Assembly (NCBI RefSeq): GCF_027580225.2 | Contig: NC_073339.2 | Span: 42,390,501-42,454,500, forward strand | DNA: 64,000 nt | Reading direction: 5' to 3' | Source: Misgurnus anguillicaudatus | Taxonomy: Eukaryota > Chordata > Actinopteri > Cypriniformes > Cobitidae | Shown: piece after piece, positions 34,901-45,469 of the stretch | Layout of the letters: every line of letters starts with the position of its first letter | Numbering within the stretch: position 1 is the stretch's first letter | The notes under the pieces: model-generated | Told to the model about the DNA's origin: nothing | What the model saw: only the letters and a program-made list of their open reading frames with translations | Database searches by the model: none | Program-made: the position numbers and the translations under genes

Positions 34901-36075
34901 AAAACATTCTGGTAATTACTGATCTATTTACCAAATACGCCTGGGCAGTCCCGACGCTCGATCAGACAGCCAACACCACCGCCACAGCTCTATGGCGAAA
35001 TGTGTTCCAGACATTTGGATGCCCCGAGTTTCTGCACTCCGACCAAGGGGCAAATTTTGAATCCAAGGTAATCCGTGAGTTATGCCAGCTGTATGGTTGT
35101 ACCAAGACCCACACGACGTCGTACCATCCCCAGGGGAACGGAAGCTGTGAGAGGTTTAATCAGACCCTATTGGGGCTACTGGGGACCTTAGACCAACGAC
35201 AGCAGAGCGATTGGGTGAGTGCTTTACCAAACCTTTTGCAAGCCTATAACAACAGTGTTCATAGCACGACGGGGTATGCCCCTACTTACCTGATGTTCGG
35301 CAGGCACGTACGGATGCCCACTGACCTGGTCTTGGGAGTAGCAGCAGACCGGGAAGAAGTGAGCGTGACGGAGTGGGTGGGGCGCCATCACCAGCGCTTA
35401 CACTTTGCGTACGAACAGGTCTCAAGGAGAATACAGACGGCAGGAGAGAGGAACAAACGGTTGTATGACCGGACTGCCCGAGAGGCCCCCCTGTTACCAG
35501 GTGAGAGGGTCCTGGCGAGAGATAACCGGCGGCAAGGAAAAGGCAAGTTAAGTGACCGCTGGGAGGCTATCCCGTATGTCATCTGCAAGCAGCAGAGGCC
35601 GGGACAACCGGTGTACACCATCCGGCCGGAGGGAAAACCCGGCCCCGAACGTGTGGTGCATCGAAACATGCTTCGTCCCTGTCCGAACTACCCTGAGGCC
35701 GTGATGGAGGGGCCACCCGAGCCAGTACCGGAGGCCCCCTGGATGGAAGGATGGGCTATGGTACCAGGTCGACCCGCGATAGCGCCACCCCCGGCCACCC
35801 AGAGACAGCCAGAGATAGCACCCGAGCCGGCTGAACCCTTTGTGGCCCAGATACAGCCTGAGCTGGCACCGGAGCCGGTTGAACCTCCGGCGGCCCAAAT
35901 ACAGCCTGAGCTGGCACCGGAGCCGGTTGAACCTCCGGCGGCCCAAATACAACCAGAGGTAGTACCCGAGCCAGCCGAGCCGGATTCACCCATGAGACGC
36001 TCCCAACGGGAGAGCCGAGGACGCCCCCCTGCCCGGTACGGTGAGTGGACAACGCCGAGGCATTCCAGGGACTAG
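31894..36075 (+). CDS. pol: Pol polyprotein (PR-RT-RNase H-integrase)
   Basis: An open frame of 1393 codons, in the -1 phase relative to gag. The protein probably enters by frameshifting near 31,927 and not at the ATG given. Domains by residue of this frame: aspartic protease with CLVDTGSQ at about 56; RT with YLDD at about 521; RNase H with LYTDASNLGLGAVLA at about 675. The integrase zinc finger (HDQLGHQ...CPRC) is at about 925-965. The DD35E core has MDFLTL at about 990, SDQGANF at about 1049 and NGSCERF at about 1084. A GPY/F-like module (WEAIPYVI) follows, then a proline-rich tail with 16-residue repeats of the QPELAPEPVEPPAAQI type. No stops or frameshifts were seen. It looks capable of encoding a full enzyme set. 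Confidence 0.93.
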   Translation: MWAPQGIGRGFLGRPATVGRVAGTPREDPGRRDSSRQQMIGHSPVAEVKVCGQWIQCLVDTGSQVTMFAESLSKEIFGRGGTQGAEAPWLTLKGANGLEIPYIGYRLTDLELHGVVVPQKGVIIVEDKCLGAHRALLGMNVLSECWEEIFRARPGLRISPTERPKWERVVADCRRVQMNQVRRDREVVGRVMCRFALSIPPRSEAIVWARVPLREASPEEWVLVEPHTDCPQVEVARGLAAVHRGRIPVRVRNEHPYAVQLHRHQRLARLTVVTPHQVREERDVSFRQVCPTVIEVALTQMDAPASSQGRGVPRHLAGEALQGDDLGRVQTQKLQTLLRKWQHMFARHDEDYGCTRVVEHHIPTGDAVPSRERYRPIPPTLYAEVRTLLQGLLSRGIVRESSSPWAAPIVLVQKKTGAWRFCVDYRKLNLVTKKDAFPLPRIEDSLAGLTQSAWYSTLDLASGYWQVQVAEVDREKTAFTTPFGLFEWDRMPFGLCNAPATFQRLMQRCLGGQLMESVLVYLDDVIVYSPDFDSHLRHLEEVFRAMERYGLKLQPDKCHLLRREVKFLGHVVSAAGVAVDPEKVSAVKDWNAPKTVRQVRSFLGFVGYYRRFIKDFSKIAKPLNQLLVGTGRSRGRGSPSINWGSECEMAFQRLKQELLQAPILAYADFSKPFVLYTDASNLGLGAVLAQRQEGTERVIAYASRSLHPAERNDANYSSFKLELLALKWALSEKFKDYLWGAKVTVITDNNPLVHLQTAKLGAVEQRWVAQLANFDYKLQYRPGREHTNADVLSRLPEVKSPRYQEYRREDSQEEGYMIGAVEAPGDQQEVAPGSWGWDPRRWMERQAQDRDVRQVKTWVDRGQRPTPAERLAQTETGKKLLGQWEKLELQEGVLCRKTRDPKVGEEVCQIVVPADQVNALVSAYHDQLGHQGQERTVSLLRRFFYWPGLEASVHNLIQACPRCMLFKSRREARAPMVPIHAKAPLHIMAMDFLTLGRPRDRYQNILVITDLFTKYAWAVPTLDQTANTTATALWRNVFQTFGCPEFLHSDQGANFESKVIRELCQLYGCTKTHTTSYHPQGNGSCERFNQTLLGLLGTLDQRQQSDWVSALPNLLQAYNNSVHSTTGYAPTYLMFGRHVRMPTDLVLGVAADREEVSVTEWVGRHHQRLHFAYEQVSRRIQTAGERNKRLYDRTAREAPLLPGERVLARDNRRQGKGKLSDRWEAIPYVICKQQRPGQPVYTIRPEGKPGPERVVHRNMLRPCPNYPEAVMEGPPEPVPEAPWMEGWAMVPGRPAIAPPPATQRQPEIAPEPAEPFVAQIQPELAPEPVEPPAAQIQPELAPEPVEPPAAQIQPEVVPEPAEPDSPMRRSQRESRGRPPARYGEWTTPRHSRD
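31921..31927 (+). promoter_or_regulatory. Candidate -1 ribosomal frameshift site GGGTTTT
   Basis: In the gag phase the bases read G GGT TTT followed at once by the TAG stop. This fits the X XXY YYZ slippery rule. Pol continues in exactly the -1 phase across this point, and its frame is open upstream to at least 31,894. A downstream stimulatory structure was not modelled. Confidence 0.65.
35845..35985 (+). repeat. 48-bp repeats in the pol C-terminal tail
   Basis: About three tandem copies of a 48-bp unit encoding a proline- and glutamate-rich 16-residue repeat. Two adjacent copies are nearly identical at DNA level. Confidence 0.85.
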
Positions 36076-36081
36076 AATGCA

Positions 36082-36095
36082 TTGGCGGGGGAGGA
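36082..36095 (+). other. Polypurine tract
   Basis: TTGGCGGGGGAGGA directly precedes the 3' LTR, the usual plus-strand priming site. Confidence 0.75.
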
Positions 36096-38922
36096 TGTCA
36101 CAGGAGTGACGATCTTTTAGGCGGAACCAAAAATTGGGAAAGTTTGGTTCCGCCCGGATGTTTCCGCCCGGACCGGTAAGAGAAAACACCGGACATCCGG
36201 TAGCGTCGCGAACGCTGAAATCAGCCAAATTACACACAGCTGGGAGTTATTAGGAGGAGCGCCGGGTGATTGGACAAAAGCGACACCAAGAGAGTATTTT
36301 AGGACAACGTGAATTACAGGCTTGGTCGTTGTTACGGTGGGTGATTGTGTATCGCAGCGCCGAGTTGGGCTCGCCGGATACGCTGCTTTGGATCGCTGTA
36401 TTGCTCTCTCTCTCTCTCGTTTGGATTATAGATCTATACAAAGGAAGACATCGATGACCTTATGGGTGGAATATTAGACAGATCCCGACGCTGAATGACA
36501 GAAACGGAGGAAGAGGAAAACTTACTGTTGTGAGTACACACCTGTGGAAAAGTGGTGTTGGTGGCTGGAAACGCCTCGTTTATGCATCTGGAGTCATTAC
36601 AGTGTGAAGTCAACCTAGGACGAAGGGAGACCGAAGTTGTGAGTACATACATCACTTGAAGTAGGTGTTTTATATGCAGTTGATTTATACAATCGTTTGG
36701 AGTGTTTTCAAGAGCGAACGAAGGCCCTACCCCTGTACCAGCGTGGTGGGTGAGCCGAAGGGTTATTGTGTAAGCAGCTACAGTGACGCCAATAAACAAA
36801 TACTAGGCCGTCTACCATCTTCCTATTCTCGCCCAGAGCAAAGTGGAAGAAGGCGGGTGTCACCGTGTGCACTGAGCGTGGTGGGTGAGTCTTTTGGATG
36901 TAGAAATTTTCACTTGAAGTGGTGCTGTGTAATGCTGTGTCTTGCAGTGAGAGTGCTGTGTCTTGTCTGACGTAACCCTGCCTTCAGTCACTCGTCCCGG
37001 GACGACGAAGAGGAAAAACGGCGCTAGAGAACATCTGCACGATTATGCTGTAGTGTGCTTCAGTCTGACGGTATTATAGAGTGGCGGTGAAGAACTGTGC
37101 GAGTGACGGTGTGCGTGAGTACTACATTTGCTGTTGTTACTTTATCTGTGTCCTTTTCATCACTACAGAGTAGAGGCGAACGAGACCCGCCGGCCCGAGG
37201 TCTCGACGAAAGGGCGCCCCGGTCCGGTTTTTGATTGACCAACGGGTCTCGAGGAAAGGGCAGCGCTCGACCCGGTGTGCCGGCGTGACGTCCTCGCCCC
37301 TCTGTCAGCCAACAAGTTCGCCGAGTGGGTCTTGGTCCCCGGCGTCCCATTGTAAACTACCGTCCAATCGACGCATTGCATAGCTAGCCAGCGTTAAGCC
37401 CGCCACCCGTAGCCGTTTGTGAGAGATTGAGCTGCTGAATCAGCACAGAGGTGAGAGAAAACCTTGAAGTCAATTCACTGTATCCTTGTATCCCAGCAGT
37501 CGTCTGTGGAGAGAAAGAGAGCCAGCGTGAACACTGAGATATTGAGCTGTGAAGAGAGCCATACCTACCTAGAAGCCGTAATCAGCACAGAGGTGAGAGA
37601 AAACCTTGAAGTCGATTCACTGTATCCTTGTATCCCAGCAGTCGTCTGTGGAGAGAAAGAGAGCCAGCGTGAACACTGAGACATTGAGCTGTGAAGAGAG
37701 CCATACCTACCTAGAAGCTGTAACCAGCACAGAGGTGAGAGAAAACCTTGAAGTCGATTCACTGTATCCCTGTATCCCAGCAGTCGTCTGTGGAGAGAAA
37801 GAGAGCCAGCGTGAACGCTGAGATATTGAGCTGTGAAGAGAGCCATACCTACCTAGAAGCTGTAGCCGGCACAGAGGTGAGAGAAAATCTTGAAGTCGAT
37901 TCACTGTATCCTTGTATTCCAGCAGTCGTCTGTGGAGAGAAAGAGAGCCAGCGTGAACACTGAGATATTGAGCTGTGAAGAGAGCCATACCTACCTAGAA
38001 GCCGTAATCAGCACAGAGGTGAGAGAAAACCTTGAAGTCGATTCACTGTATCCTTGTATCCCAGCAGTCGTCTGTGGAGAGAAAGAGAGCCAGCGTGAAC
38101 ACTGAGACATTGAGCTGTGAAGAGAGCCATACCTACCTAGAAGCTGTAACCAGCACAGAGGTGAGAGAAAACCTTGAAGTCGATTCACTGTATCCCTGTA
38201 TCCCAGCAGTCGTCTGTGGAGAGAAAGAGAGCCAGCGTGAACGCTGAGATATTGAGCTGTGAAGAGAGCCATACCTACCTAGAAGCTGTAGCCGGCACAG
38301 AGGTGAGAGAAAATCTTGAAGTCGATTCACTGTATCCTTGTATTCCAGCAGTCGTCTGTGGAGAGAAAGAGAGCCAGTGTGAACACTGAGATATTGAGCT
38401 GTGAAGCGAGCCATACCTACCTAGAAGCTGTAACCAGCATAGAGGTGAGAGGAAAACCTTGGAACCGATTCACTGTGTCCCTGTGTCCCAGCAGAGTCTG
38501 TGGAGAGAGAGAGAATAAGGAAGAAGAGTGAGTCAACGAGCAGGGAGCTGTGGGAGACAGGCGGCGAACCGCCGCGCGCTGTTAAAGGTACACTGACAGG
38601 AAGAGCTTATACCAACGCTCATTGTGATTTTATTCTGCCTCCAGGAAGGAAGAGGAGCGCGCCACGGGCAGAGGGAACCAGAGGCGGGAGCCCGTTCCCC
38701 GACGCAAACCCCCCCCCCTGGAGGACAGATTCTGACTTAGTTTTAATTTCCCTTTCCCCAACTCCCCGTATATTTTAACTATTTAAATAAATAAAGAATA
38801 TTTTATACTTACCTTGTACTCGTTGTTGTCTGGTCATTGGGTTGGTTTTGGGGACCTCCTCGAGGTGGAAGTTTAGAAGGGGCGTGGCTTAACCACTAGC
38901 GGCCAGCCCCTGGCTTGTGACA
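36096..38922 (+). repeat. 3' LTR (2827 bp)
   Basis: Direct repeat of the 5' LTR. Differences noticed are a short replaced stretch at about 36,735-36,746, a CG-to-GA change near 37,105, C to T near 37,231, a 27-bp deletion at about 37,434, and a 10-base rather than 14-base C run. The rest appears the same. Confidence 0.92.
37424..38520 (+). repeat. 142-bp tandem array in 3' LTR
   Basis: The same array with GTGAGAG words from 37,451 to 38,445 in 142-bp steps, eight in all. The first unit is shortened by 27 bp compared with the 5' LTR. Confidence 0.95.
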
Positions 38923-39240
38923 TTATGATTGACTAAATGTTTCTGTTGGAAGAGACCATGTGTTGGTGATCTGGTATAACCAGTTGATTCTGAAACATGT
39001 TTACAGTGTTTTTGTAAACAGTGTGAGAGTTTAGTTTACAATGTGTGATTTTGAGGATAAAATTAACTGTTTTGCCAGTTGTGTGTTTTCGGTGTGTTGG
39101 TGCGTTAAGAGTTTAGAAAATTTGCCCCTAACCGTGCGCAACAGACACAAGAATGTCCGGATACTATGCCACAATACTCAGACATGGTTATTTAATATTT
39201 TGTCAATGTCATATTACACTTTGATGTATAATAAAGCTGT
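38923..39240 (+). other. Right flank of the gypsy insertion, old repeat
   Basis: T- and GT-rich sequence that probably belongs to the same old element as the transposase fragment at 27,403. It has a chance ORF of 68 codons and no supported gene. Confidence 0.35.
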
Positions 39241-39829
39241 GAAATAATGAACATGGCTAGGCCCTATTAATTTGTCTGTAAAGCTTTCACAAACAACCAC
39301 CAAGTCTTTGCTAAACACAAATATGAATGACAAGGAAGAACTGGACTCTGATGGAAGACAGACAGTAAGTGCAGGTTAAACTAATATTTGGTCAATTGTG
39401 TAGCCCCCTTTCTTGTATATTAGCACGGTTAGAGTGATAGGAATATATTTTCCTGTTTATTAGTCTTCATTGTAGCAAAAAATGTGAGCTCACTACAACC
39501 TCTCATATACAATAAAGTCAATGAAAGAAATGAAAACCAATGCAATACGATGAATGTCCACTCACAGACTGTTTTTAAATGGGGTTTGATTAATATTTTT
39601 TGCTTTGGTGTGTATGATTTTGATGAAAGTTGTAGGTTACAGTTTGAGTTTACAGTTTGACCAAAGCACAATGTTTTGTTTTATTGCGACTGTACACACA
39701 TAAGCAAACACTTTGCTGTTTGAATGATGTCCCATATGAACAAAATGACGGAGTATTGTTTTTACGTTTCCACTGTTCAATCGCAGCCACGCGTCTCTCG
39801 CTCACACGCTGCACACACACACACACACA
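39241..39829. other. Intergenic, nothing recognised
   Basis: AT-rich DNA without recognisable genes or element ends. Confidence 0.5.
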
Positions 39830-40058
39830 CACATTCTGGTTTCCATGTTTTGTGGGGACATTCCATAGACGTAATGCATTTTATACCGTACAAACTGTAT
39901 ACCCTTCTACTACTTCACATTTTCAAGAAACATCATTCCGTTTGATTTATAAGCTTGTTTCCTCATGGGGACATCAAAATGTCCCCACAAGGTCACAAAA
40001 ACACTGGTATTCCTATCTTTGTGGGGACAATTGGTCCCCACAACGTGATAATTACCAG

Positions 40059-40100
<42 letters not shown>

Positions 40101-40105
40101 CACGT
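39830..40105. repeat. GTGGGGACA-type repeat with flanking (CA)n
   Basis: CA runs at 39,812-39,832 and 40,061-40,100 bracket a unit with several inverted GGGGACA / TGTCCCC words, a pattern recalled as common in fish DNA. Confidence 0.55.
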
Positions 40106-40314
40106 CTCTCTCTAACAGTAGTTGCGCATTACGTTAATTTTCACGCGAGTTTTATTTATTTTTATGTCGTGTGTATTATATTAAAATGTCACGTGTCATG
40201 CTACTACTGGCACTAACAGGAACTCTTGCTGATGTGAAGTTAACTCCCTCATCATGACCAGGCTGTGGATGCTCAGGGTAGGCTCGCGAAGTCCGGGAAT
40301 CCGTGGACCAATCA

Positions 40315-40713
40315 CAAGCCGTTTCTCAATGTCAAGGATACTTCCTTGGCAGGACTAGTCCTTACAAGTCAGTTCCTTCAGAGGCTAGGCGAGGCTCCTT
40401 TTAAGCATTCGGAGAACATGTTAAATGGAACAGGCTACCAAGTGCACGTCATTACGTCATTGCGTGATTGAAAGGTGTGCTTTCGGTGCTGCGCGCATAG
40501 GATTGTGGGTGATTTCGGCGCGTGAAGAGCGCGAAGGATACAAATATGCATCCTTTCCTGTATATGGGACATTTCTCGAACGAAGGACTGAGTCCTTGGC
40601 TGAAATTTCGAGGATCCTCAACATTGGAACAGTCCTTCGACGAACGTCGATGATGTAGCATCCTCGAAATTCTGGCTTCCAAGGATCCTTCCTTGACATT
40701 GAGAAACGGCTTG
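40315..40713. mobile_element. 400-bp inverted-repeat MITE
   Basis: CAAGCCGTTTCTCAATGTCA at the left and its exact inverse at 40,694-40,713. Inner arms match as AAGGATACTTCCTTGG against CCAAGGATCCTTCCTT. There is no ORF of note. Confidence 0.7.
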
Positions 40714-41053
40714 AGAAACGGCTACGGATAGTAGACCGACTCTTCTTCCTGTTTTTTTTAACACGTAGCAGCATATAAGTGATCGTATTAGTGCCCCTGC
40801 TGTTGGCTATTCATATTGCGTTGTTAGACTTTTTTTGCCGACGGCCACGCGACGGCCCTACGTTGAACGGCCATTCTGGACTTTTCCAGAACGCACAGAT
40901 TGCCAATCCGTCCCTGATAGCAATCGTAAAAAACTGTAAGGCTTGGCAATCGCAGATCTAAAAACTAAACATGTGCAAAAGACCACATACACCCACATAA
41001 AACTAATTTCTCTCTTACTATTACTACCAGTCACTCACAACTTTCATATGGAT

Positions 41054-41342
41054 TAGTGATGTTACGTTCGTGAATGAATCGTTCTTTTTGAACGAATCTT
41101 TTAGGTGAACGAATCGTTCTCGTTCACGCCATCCATTGACTCATATTTCTCGTTCACTGAAATTTCCCTCCCTTCTTGAGGAGCATGGACAAATGAAGCG
41201 CGGCTTTCTTTCCGCCTTCAAAGAGTGACAAAACTACGAGCCAATGGCAATCGAGTATAAGCTGTGGCCGAGCATATGATTGGCTCAACGTACTGAATGA
41301 ATACGCCCTTCACTGACCGAGCCGGTGTTTTGAGTCTGAACG

Positions 41343-41401
<59 letters not shown>

Positions 41402-42078
41402 GCGTTCTTAAACAAACTGAATGACTGGTACAAGTTACAACCTAATGAATGAGATAGATCGTATAGAAAGCGAGTGCAACGTAAACAATCTTGTGAAAGA
41501 ATCATGTGGTTTTATTTTAGTAAAGTTTTAGTAACCATGTTTAGGCAGACTATTTACCTTAATACAAATGATAAGCAAGGTAATTACTGTTGAAAAAATT
41601 GGTATTTCTGTTTAATATAGTTTTGTATATCTATATAGTTTAATTCTTTCACTGAACTTAAATCAGTCATCTGCGTCTAAACGAAGTCTTGAACGACATG
41701 ACCGAAATTATATTATTCGTGAACGAGGATCTGATGACTGACTGAACCAGAGGAGGCATGCACGGGAGTCTTTATTTACAACAAATCCAGATTAGATGTA
41801 CTATAAATGTACGTGTGTCTTAATATATTCTGTAGCTTGATAAAATTATGCTTAGTATTTCACAATTTGAGCTTTATTAAAAACTAATGAGTTTTTGCAA
41901 AAAGTCTTTCATTGTCTTATAACACATAATGACACACATCTTCGCCACCTATTGGCATATTTATGTAAAATTAAGAAATGGTCACTGAACGAATCAGTGA
42001 ACGAGTCTGAACGAATCATTTTGGTGAACGAACTGAAAATGAATGAGTCACCTAAATGAACGAAAATTTCCATCACTA
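41054..42078. mobile_element. hAT-like non-autonomous element 1 (1025 bp)
   Basis: Termini TAGTGATG...CATCACTA with a perfect 8-bp target duplication ATATGGAT (41,046-41,053 and 42,079-42,086). The subterminal parts are full of GAACGA/TCGTTC words on both strands. A (GA)n run lies inside. It has no transposase. Confidence 0.9.
41346..41399. repeat. (GA)n microsatellite
   Basis: About 54 bp of GA units inside the hAT-like element. Confidence 0.95.
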
Positions 42079-42139
42079 ATATGGATAAATCAAACCACTA
42101 AAGAACTGTTGGAGACTTGTTTTAACAATCCATTTCATA

Positions 42140-42782
42140 TAGTGATGGTCGTTTTCGAAGCACGGCTTCATGAGGCTTCGAAACATTTACGAATCTTTTG
42201 TTTCGAATCAGTGGTTCGGAGCGTGTTTCAAACTGGCCAAAGTCACGTGATTTTAGCAAACGAGGCTTCATTACGTCATAACTGTTTCGAAACGTTTCGA
42301 AAATCCGATGGTTCACCACTAGGAGGAGTTGATCACATGACCAGTGTCTAATATGTTTCGGTGAACTCGGGTCAGTTTTATTATAAAAGTTCATAAAACA
42401 TTTATCCTTCTGACTAATAACGCTGCCATTTTGTCTATTTATTGTTTATAGACAGATTTAATGACAAAAATGTGCATAATTAAAAGGGTAGTTAGTTTTA
42501 ATGATTTGTTTGCCCTAAATAAAACTAAAAACACATAATACACTTTTAACTATGTCTTAATTAAGTTAAATAATATTTTTAACATATTTTAATAAAAATC
42601 TTGCTATTATTTTGTAAAAAAAAGTGTAAAATGTTTGGCCATAACTGCTTTACACTATTTTGACCAGCAGGGGTCGCCAGCGTGTGTGGTGTTTCGAACT
42701 GCTTCGAAAAACTGAACCAATTTTCGAAGCAATTGGTTCAATTGATTCGAAGCTTCGAAAAGCTTCGTTTCTCCCATCACTA
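42140..42782. mobile_element. hAT-like non-autonomous element 2 (643 bp)
   Basis: Termini TAGTGATGG...CCATCACTA with a perfect 8-bp target duplication ATTTCATA (42,132-42,139 and 42,783-42,790). Subterminal GCTTCGAAAC-type words recur on both strands, as hAT transposase binding motifs often do. Confidence 0.9.
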
Positions 42783-42985
42783 ATTTCATAATTAATAAGT
42801 ACTATGTGTAACCCACTAACACAATTGACAACAGAAAAAAGAAATCCAGTAACCTTGAGCCTCAAGACCCCAACTAAAACAACCACTGATCACCATAATG
42901 GTGACTTCAAACACAACATTTTTGATAAATTACCATCTAATCCTCTGTTAATTCTTAATAAGCGATTAGGTTACACTTTATTTTA

Positions 42986-43053
42986 AAGGGGTCATATTAT
43001 GAGATTTTTTTAAGATGTAAAGGAAATCTTTGGTGTGCCGAGAGCTTGTAGGA
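42986..43053 (+). mobile_element. Stub of AGGGG MITE cut by the DIRS element
   Basis: TTAAAGGGGTCATATTATGA and TTTTTTTAAGATGTAAAGGA match the family end. The element breaks off where the DIRS element begins. Confidence 0.6.
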
Positions 43054-43210
43054 GTTCTATTTCGTTCTTACTGACCGCCAGAGGCAGTGCTTCTCACTGA
43101 ATTTTATCTCTTTTGCTCATGCACAGGTCGAGTCTAATAACAACAAAGTCATCACATGACCAGGTACGTCATGGGGATTCCCTCTATTTAACCCCGTGAC
43201 ATCCTGCAAA
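43054..43210 (+). repeat. DIRS left inverted terminal repeat
   Basis: Starts GTTCTATTTCGTTCTTACTG. The block CTCTATTTAACCCCGTGACA at about 43,182 reappears inverted at about 51,250. Confidence 0.85.
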
Positions 43211-43929
43211 CTGTCCCCTATAATCTTCTCGCATACGTGCAAAGATTGCAGGTCGAAAGGAAAACTTTCATTCAGAAATATTGGATTCCGTCTTTCACAG
43301 CCTCGTAACAATCATTTTTGTTGGAGCTGCGCGGTGTGCGTCCTCCAGAGGCTGCGGCGGATTGAAGACAAACTTTACTTTGTTTGAACACGTCTGTTTA
43401 TTCCGGTCACTGCCAGAACGCGGTAAGTTGCTTAAATAAGCACCGGATATTGTTTCTCTTATGAAATGCGCATAAATGGCGTCTCAGGGTGGTTTCGCCC
43501 CGTAGAATAGCCAAATATAGTAACAAAAGAGTGTGTGCGCTCCAGGAACAACAATATATAGGCCTAAAGGCTTTGTTGTTACAGACTGATGGTGTATACT
43601 GCAGTTGGTGGCAGTCAGATTGAACATTCAATTAAGGTAAGTAATATTTTAATAAGTTACATTGCTTTATTCATGTAGCTTGTATATGATATTGGTTGTT
43701 TTTGTTATTTTTTCCTTTGATATAGGCACATTATATTTTTGCAGTTGCATTACGAGTGTTTTCGCTCTGTTTTCTGTACTGCTACCTGGTACTTATATCA
43801 AAATTTGGATACTATTACAGCTAGTTTGGTTGTAAAACATAGATAATTAACATTATTTCAGTACCTTACTGTTATACCGTTATAAATACAGAGTGCTCTC
43901 ACTCTGTACTATAGCACTACTGTGTCAGT

Positions 43930-45452
43930 ATGGAACACCTTAGCCTGACATGCATTGTTTGCAAGGCCACTTTACAGCAGGACGATGGACATGACTGCTG
44001 TCCATCCTGCTTAGGTACACTTGAAGCAGGGCCTCACTGAGGATGCCTGTATGAATTGTAGCATCATGTCGTTGGAGCAGAGAACTTCCAGACTAGCGGC
44101 AGTAGAGGCACTCTTGACCTCAGACAAGCCTCGGCATGGGAAAGTGTCGGCTAAGCGGAAAATTGTGGAATCAGTGAGTGTCTCCACCAGTAAGAGGATT
44201 CTTTATAAAGTGGAGGTGTTGACTTCAGAGTTTGACCAGATTAAGGCTTTATTGCTAAACCTGCAACCAAAGGAGGCCCCATCACCGATGTTGGCAAATC
44301 CCAATGCAGAGTTACCCGTTCCTCAGGACGATATGCTGTCTATGGCAGCCTCTCAAAACCAGTTTCGTGAGGAGGGAAGTGAATTCTTATCAGAAATCCA
44401 CTCTCAGTTCTCTCATGATGATTCTCAGAACACGGCACGGGGTTCAGCAGAAGGAGTAGAATCGGATCAGGATGTTGTAAGACAAGCCCTCCAGATTGCG
44501 TTGGCACGCTTAAGCCTTGACACTGCTCCTACAGTGGCAGCCCCCTCTAGCTCCTTTTTCAGAAAAACGGCAAAACCATATACTCTTAGCATTCCCCCAT
44601 CCAAAGACTATATTGAGGAACTACATAGGTGTTGGGCTAATCCCAAATCACTTACTCATCATACCACAGCAAGCAGGGCCTTGGCAGCAATGCACGAACC
44701 AGAATCTTTTGGCCTGGGTCAGATGCCGAAAGTGGATCCATTTATCGCCTCTTTTATTATATCACCGGAAGAGGCTTGGAGACCTAATGCTCGCTGCCCG
44801 CGCCCAGTGCAGAATTACGGACGATCTTCTTAGTCAAGCGTACAATACTGCAGCACGGATGGGTCGCATTGGACATTCGCTCTTCCATCTTATGCTGGTG
44901 CAGTCCCAGTCACTCCAACCTATGGGTGGTGATCCTTCAAACCAAATCTTAAGCGATGCGTCATTACAAGCATTCGCATTCATGTCAAGAGAATTAGGTA
45001 GACTCATGTCAACACTCACTCAGGCTCGCCACCAAGTATGGCTAGCACAGTCTTCATTATCAGATGCTTGAATGAGAACACTTCGTGACCTCCCTGTGGT
45101 CCCAGGCCAACTGTTTGGACCTGCAGCACAGCAGACTCTGGAACAGAGTCTTCAGACAAATAAGACCAGACAGCAATTGGCAGACCTAAGAGGTACTCCA
45201 CCATCACAAATTAGACAAGGCAATGGGGGTCGGTATCCTACTCGCTCTCAACCTTTACCTCGTTCAGGGGCTGCTCAGAGGACCCTGCAAGTAAGCCTAC
45301 AATGGCCCTTTATGGGCCCACTTAGGGCTAGTCTAAGGGCCCCGCGCAGGTTTGCTCATTGGCAAAACGTTGGCCCTTTAGCGTTGGCCCTGCGCAGGCA
45401 GCCCTCACTTAGCCCCCAGGAAGCCCTCATACAGAAAAATCCCCAGAGTTAA
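43930..45452 (+). pseudogene. DIRS gag, broken
   Basis: It begins at ATG 43,930 (MEHLSLTCIVCKATL, then HDCCPSC, a Cys/His cluster typical of DIRS gag). The frame is lost at about 44,015-44,020, resumes at 44,021 (LTEDACMNCSIMSLEQRTS), shifts again at about 44,770, and has a TGA at 45,069-45,071 just before RTLRDLPVVPGQLFGPAAQ. The 3' end is cut by the inserted element at 45,285. It is a decayed nucleocapsid-type gene and not functional. Confidence 0.75.
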
Positions 45453-45469
45453 ATAAAAACTGCTGGATG

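Larger units (their letters stand above)
28078..38922 (+). mobile_element. Full-length Ty3/gypsy LTR retrotransposon with 2.8-kb LTRs
   Basis: A 10,845-bp element: 5' LTR, primer-binding-like site, gag, pol (PR-RT-RH-IN), polypurine tract, 3' LTR. Both LTRs begin TGTCACAGGAG and end GGCTTGTGACA. Gag and pol are uninterrupted and the LTRs are nearly identical, so insertion appears recent. No env-like gene follows pol. A clean target duplication is not obvious: the left flank ends TGTTGA and the right flank starts TTATGA. Confidence 0.92.
40975..42975 (+). mobile_element. Old foldback element interrupted by two hAT-like insertions
   Basis: When the insertions are removed, the sequence follows 60,900-61,220: TTTCTCTCTTAC, ACTGTTGGAGACTTGTTTT, CCACTGATCACCATAATGGT, and a CTCTGTTAATTCT end. 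It includes the palindromic ATCACCATAATGGTGA word at 42,889. Confidence 0.65.

Noticed and set aside
32080..35993. Minus-strand and alternate-frame ORFs within pol
   Set aside because: Shadows of the long GC-rich pol frame without recognised motifs.
39041..39247. 68-codon ORF right of the gypsy element
   Set aside because: No family resemblance and lies in old repeat DNA.
44021..45452. A host gene with two or three exons
   Set aside because: The breaks have no splice sites and the pieces match DIRS gag motifs in shifted frames; it is a decayed retroelement gene.
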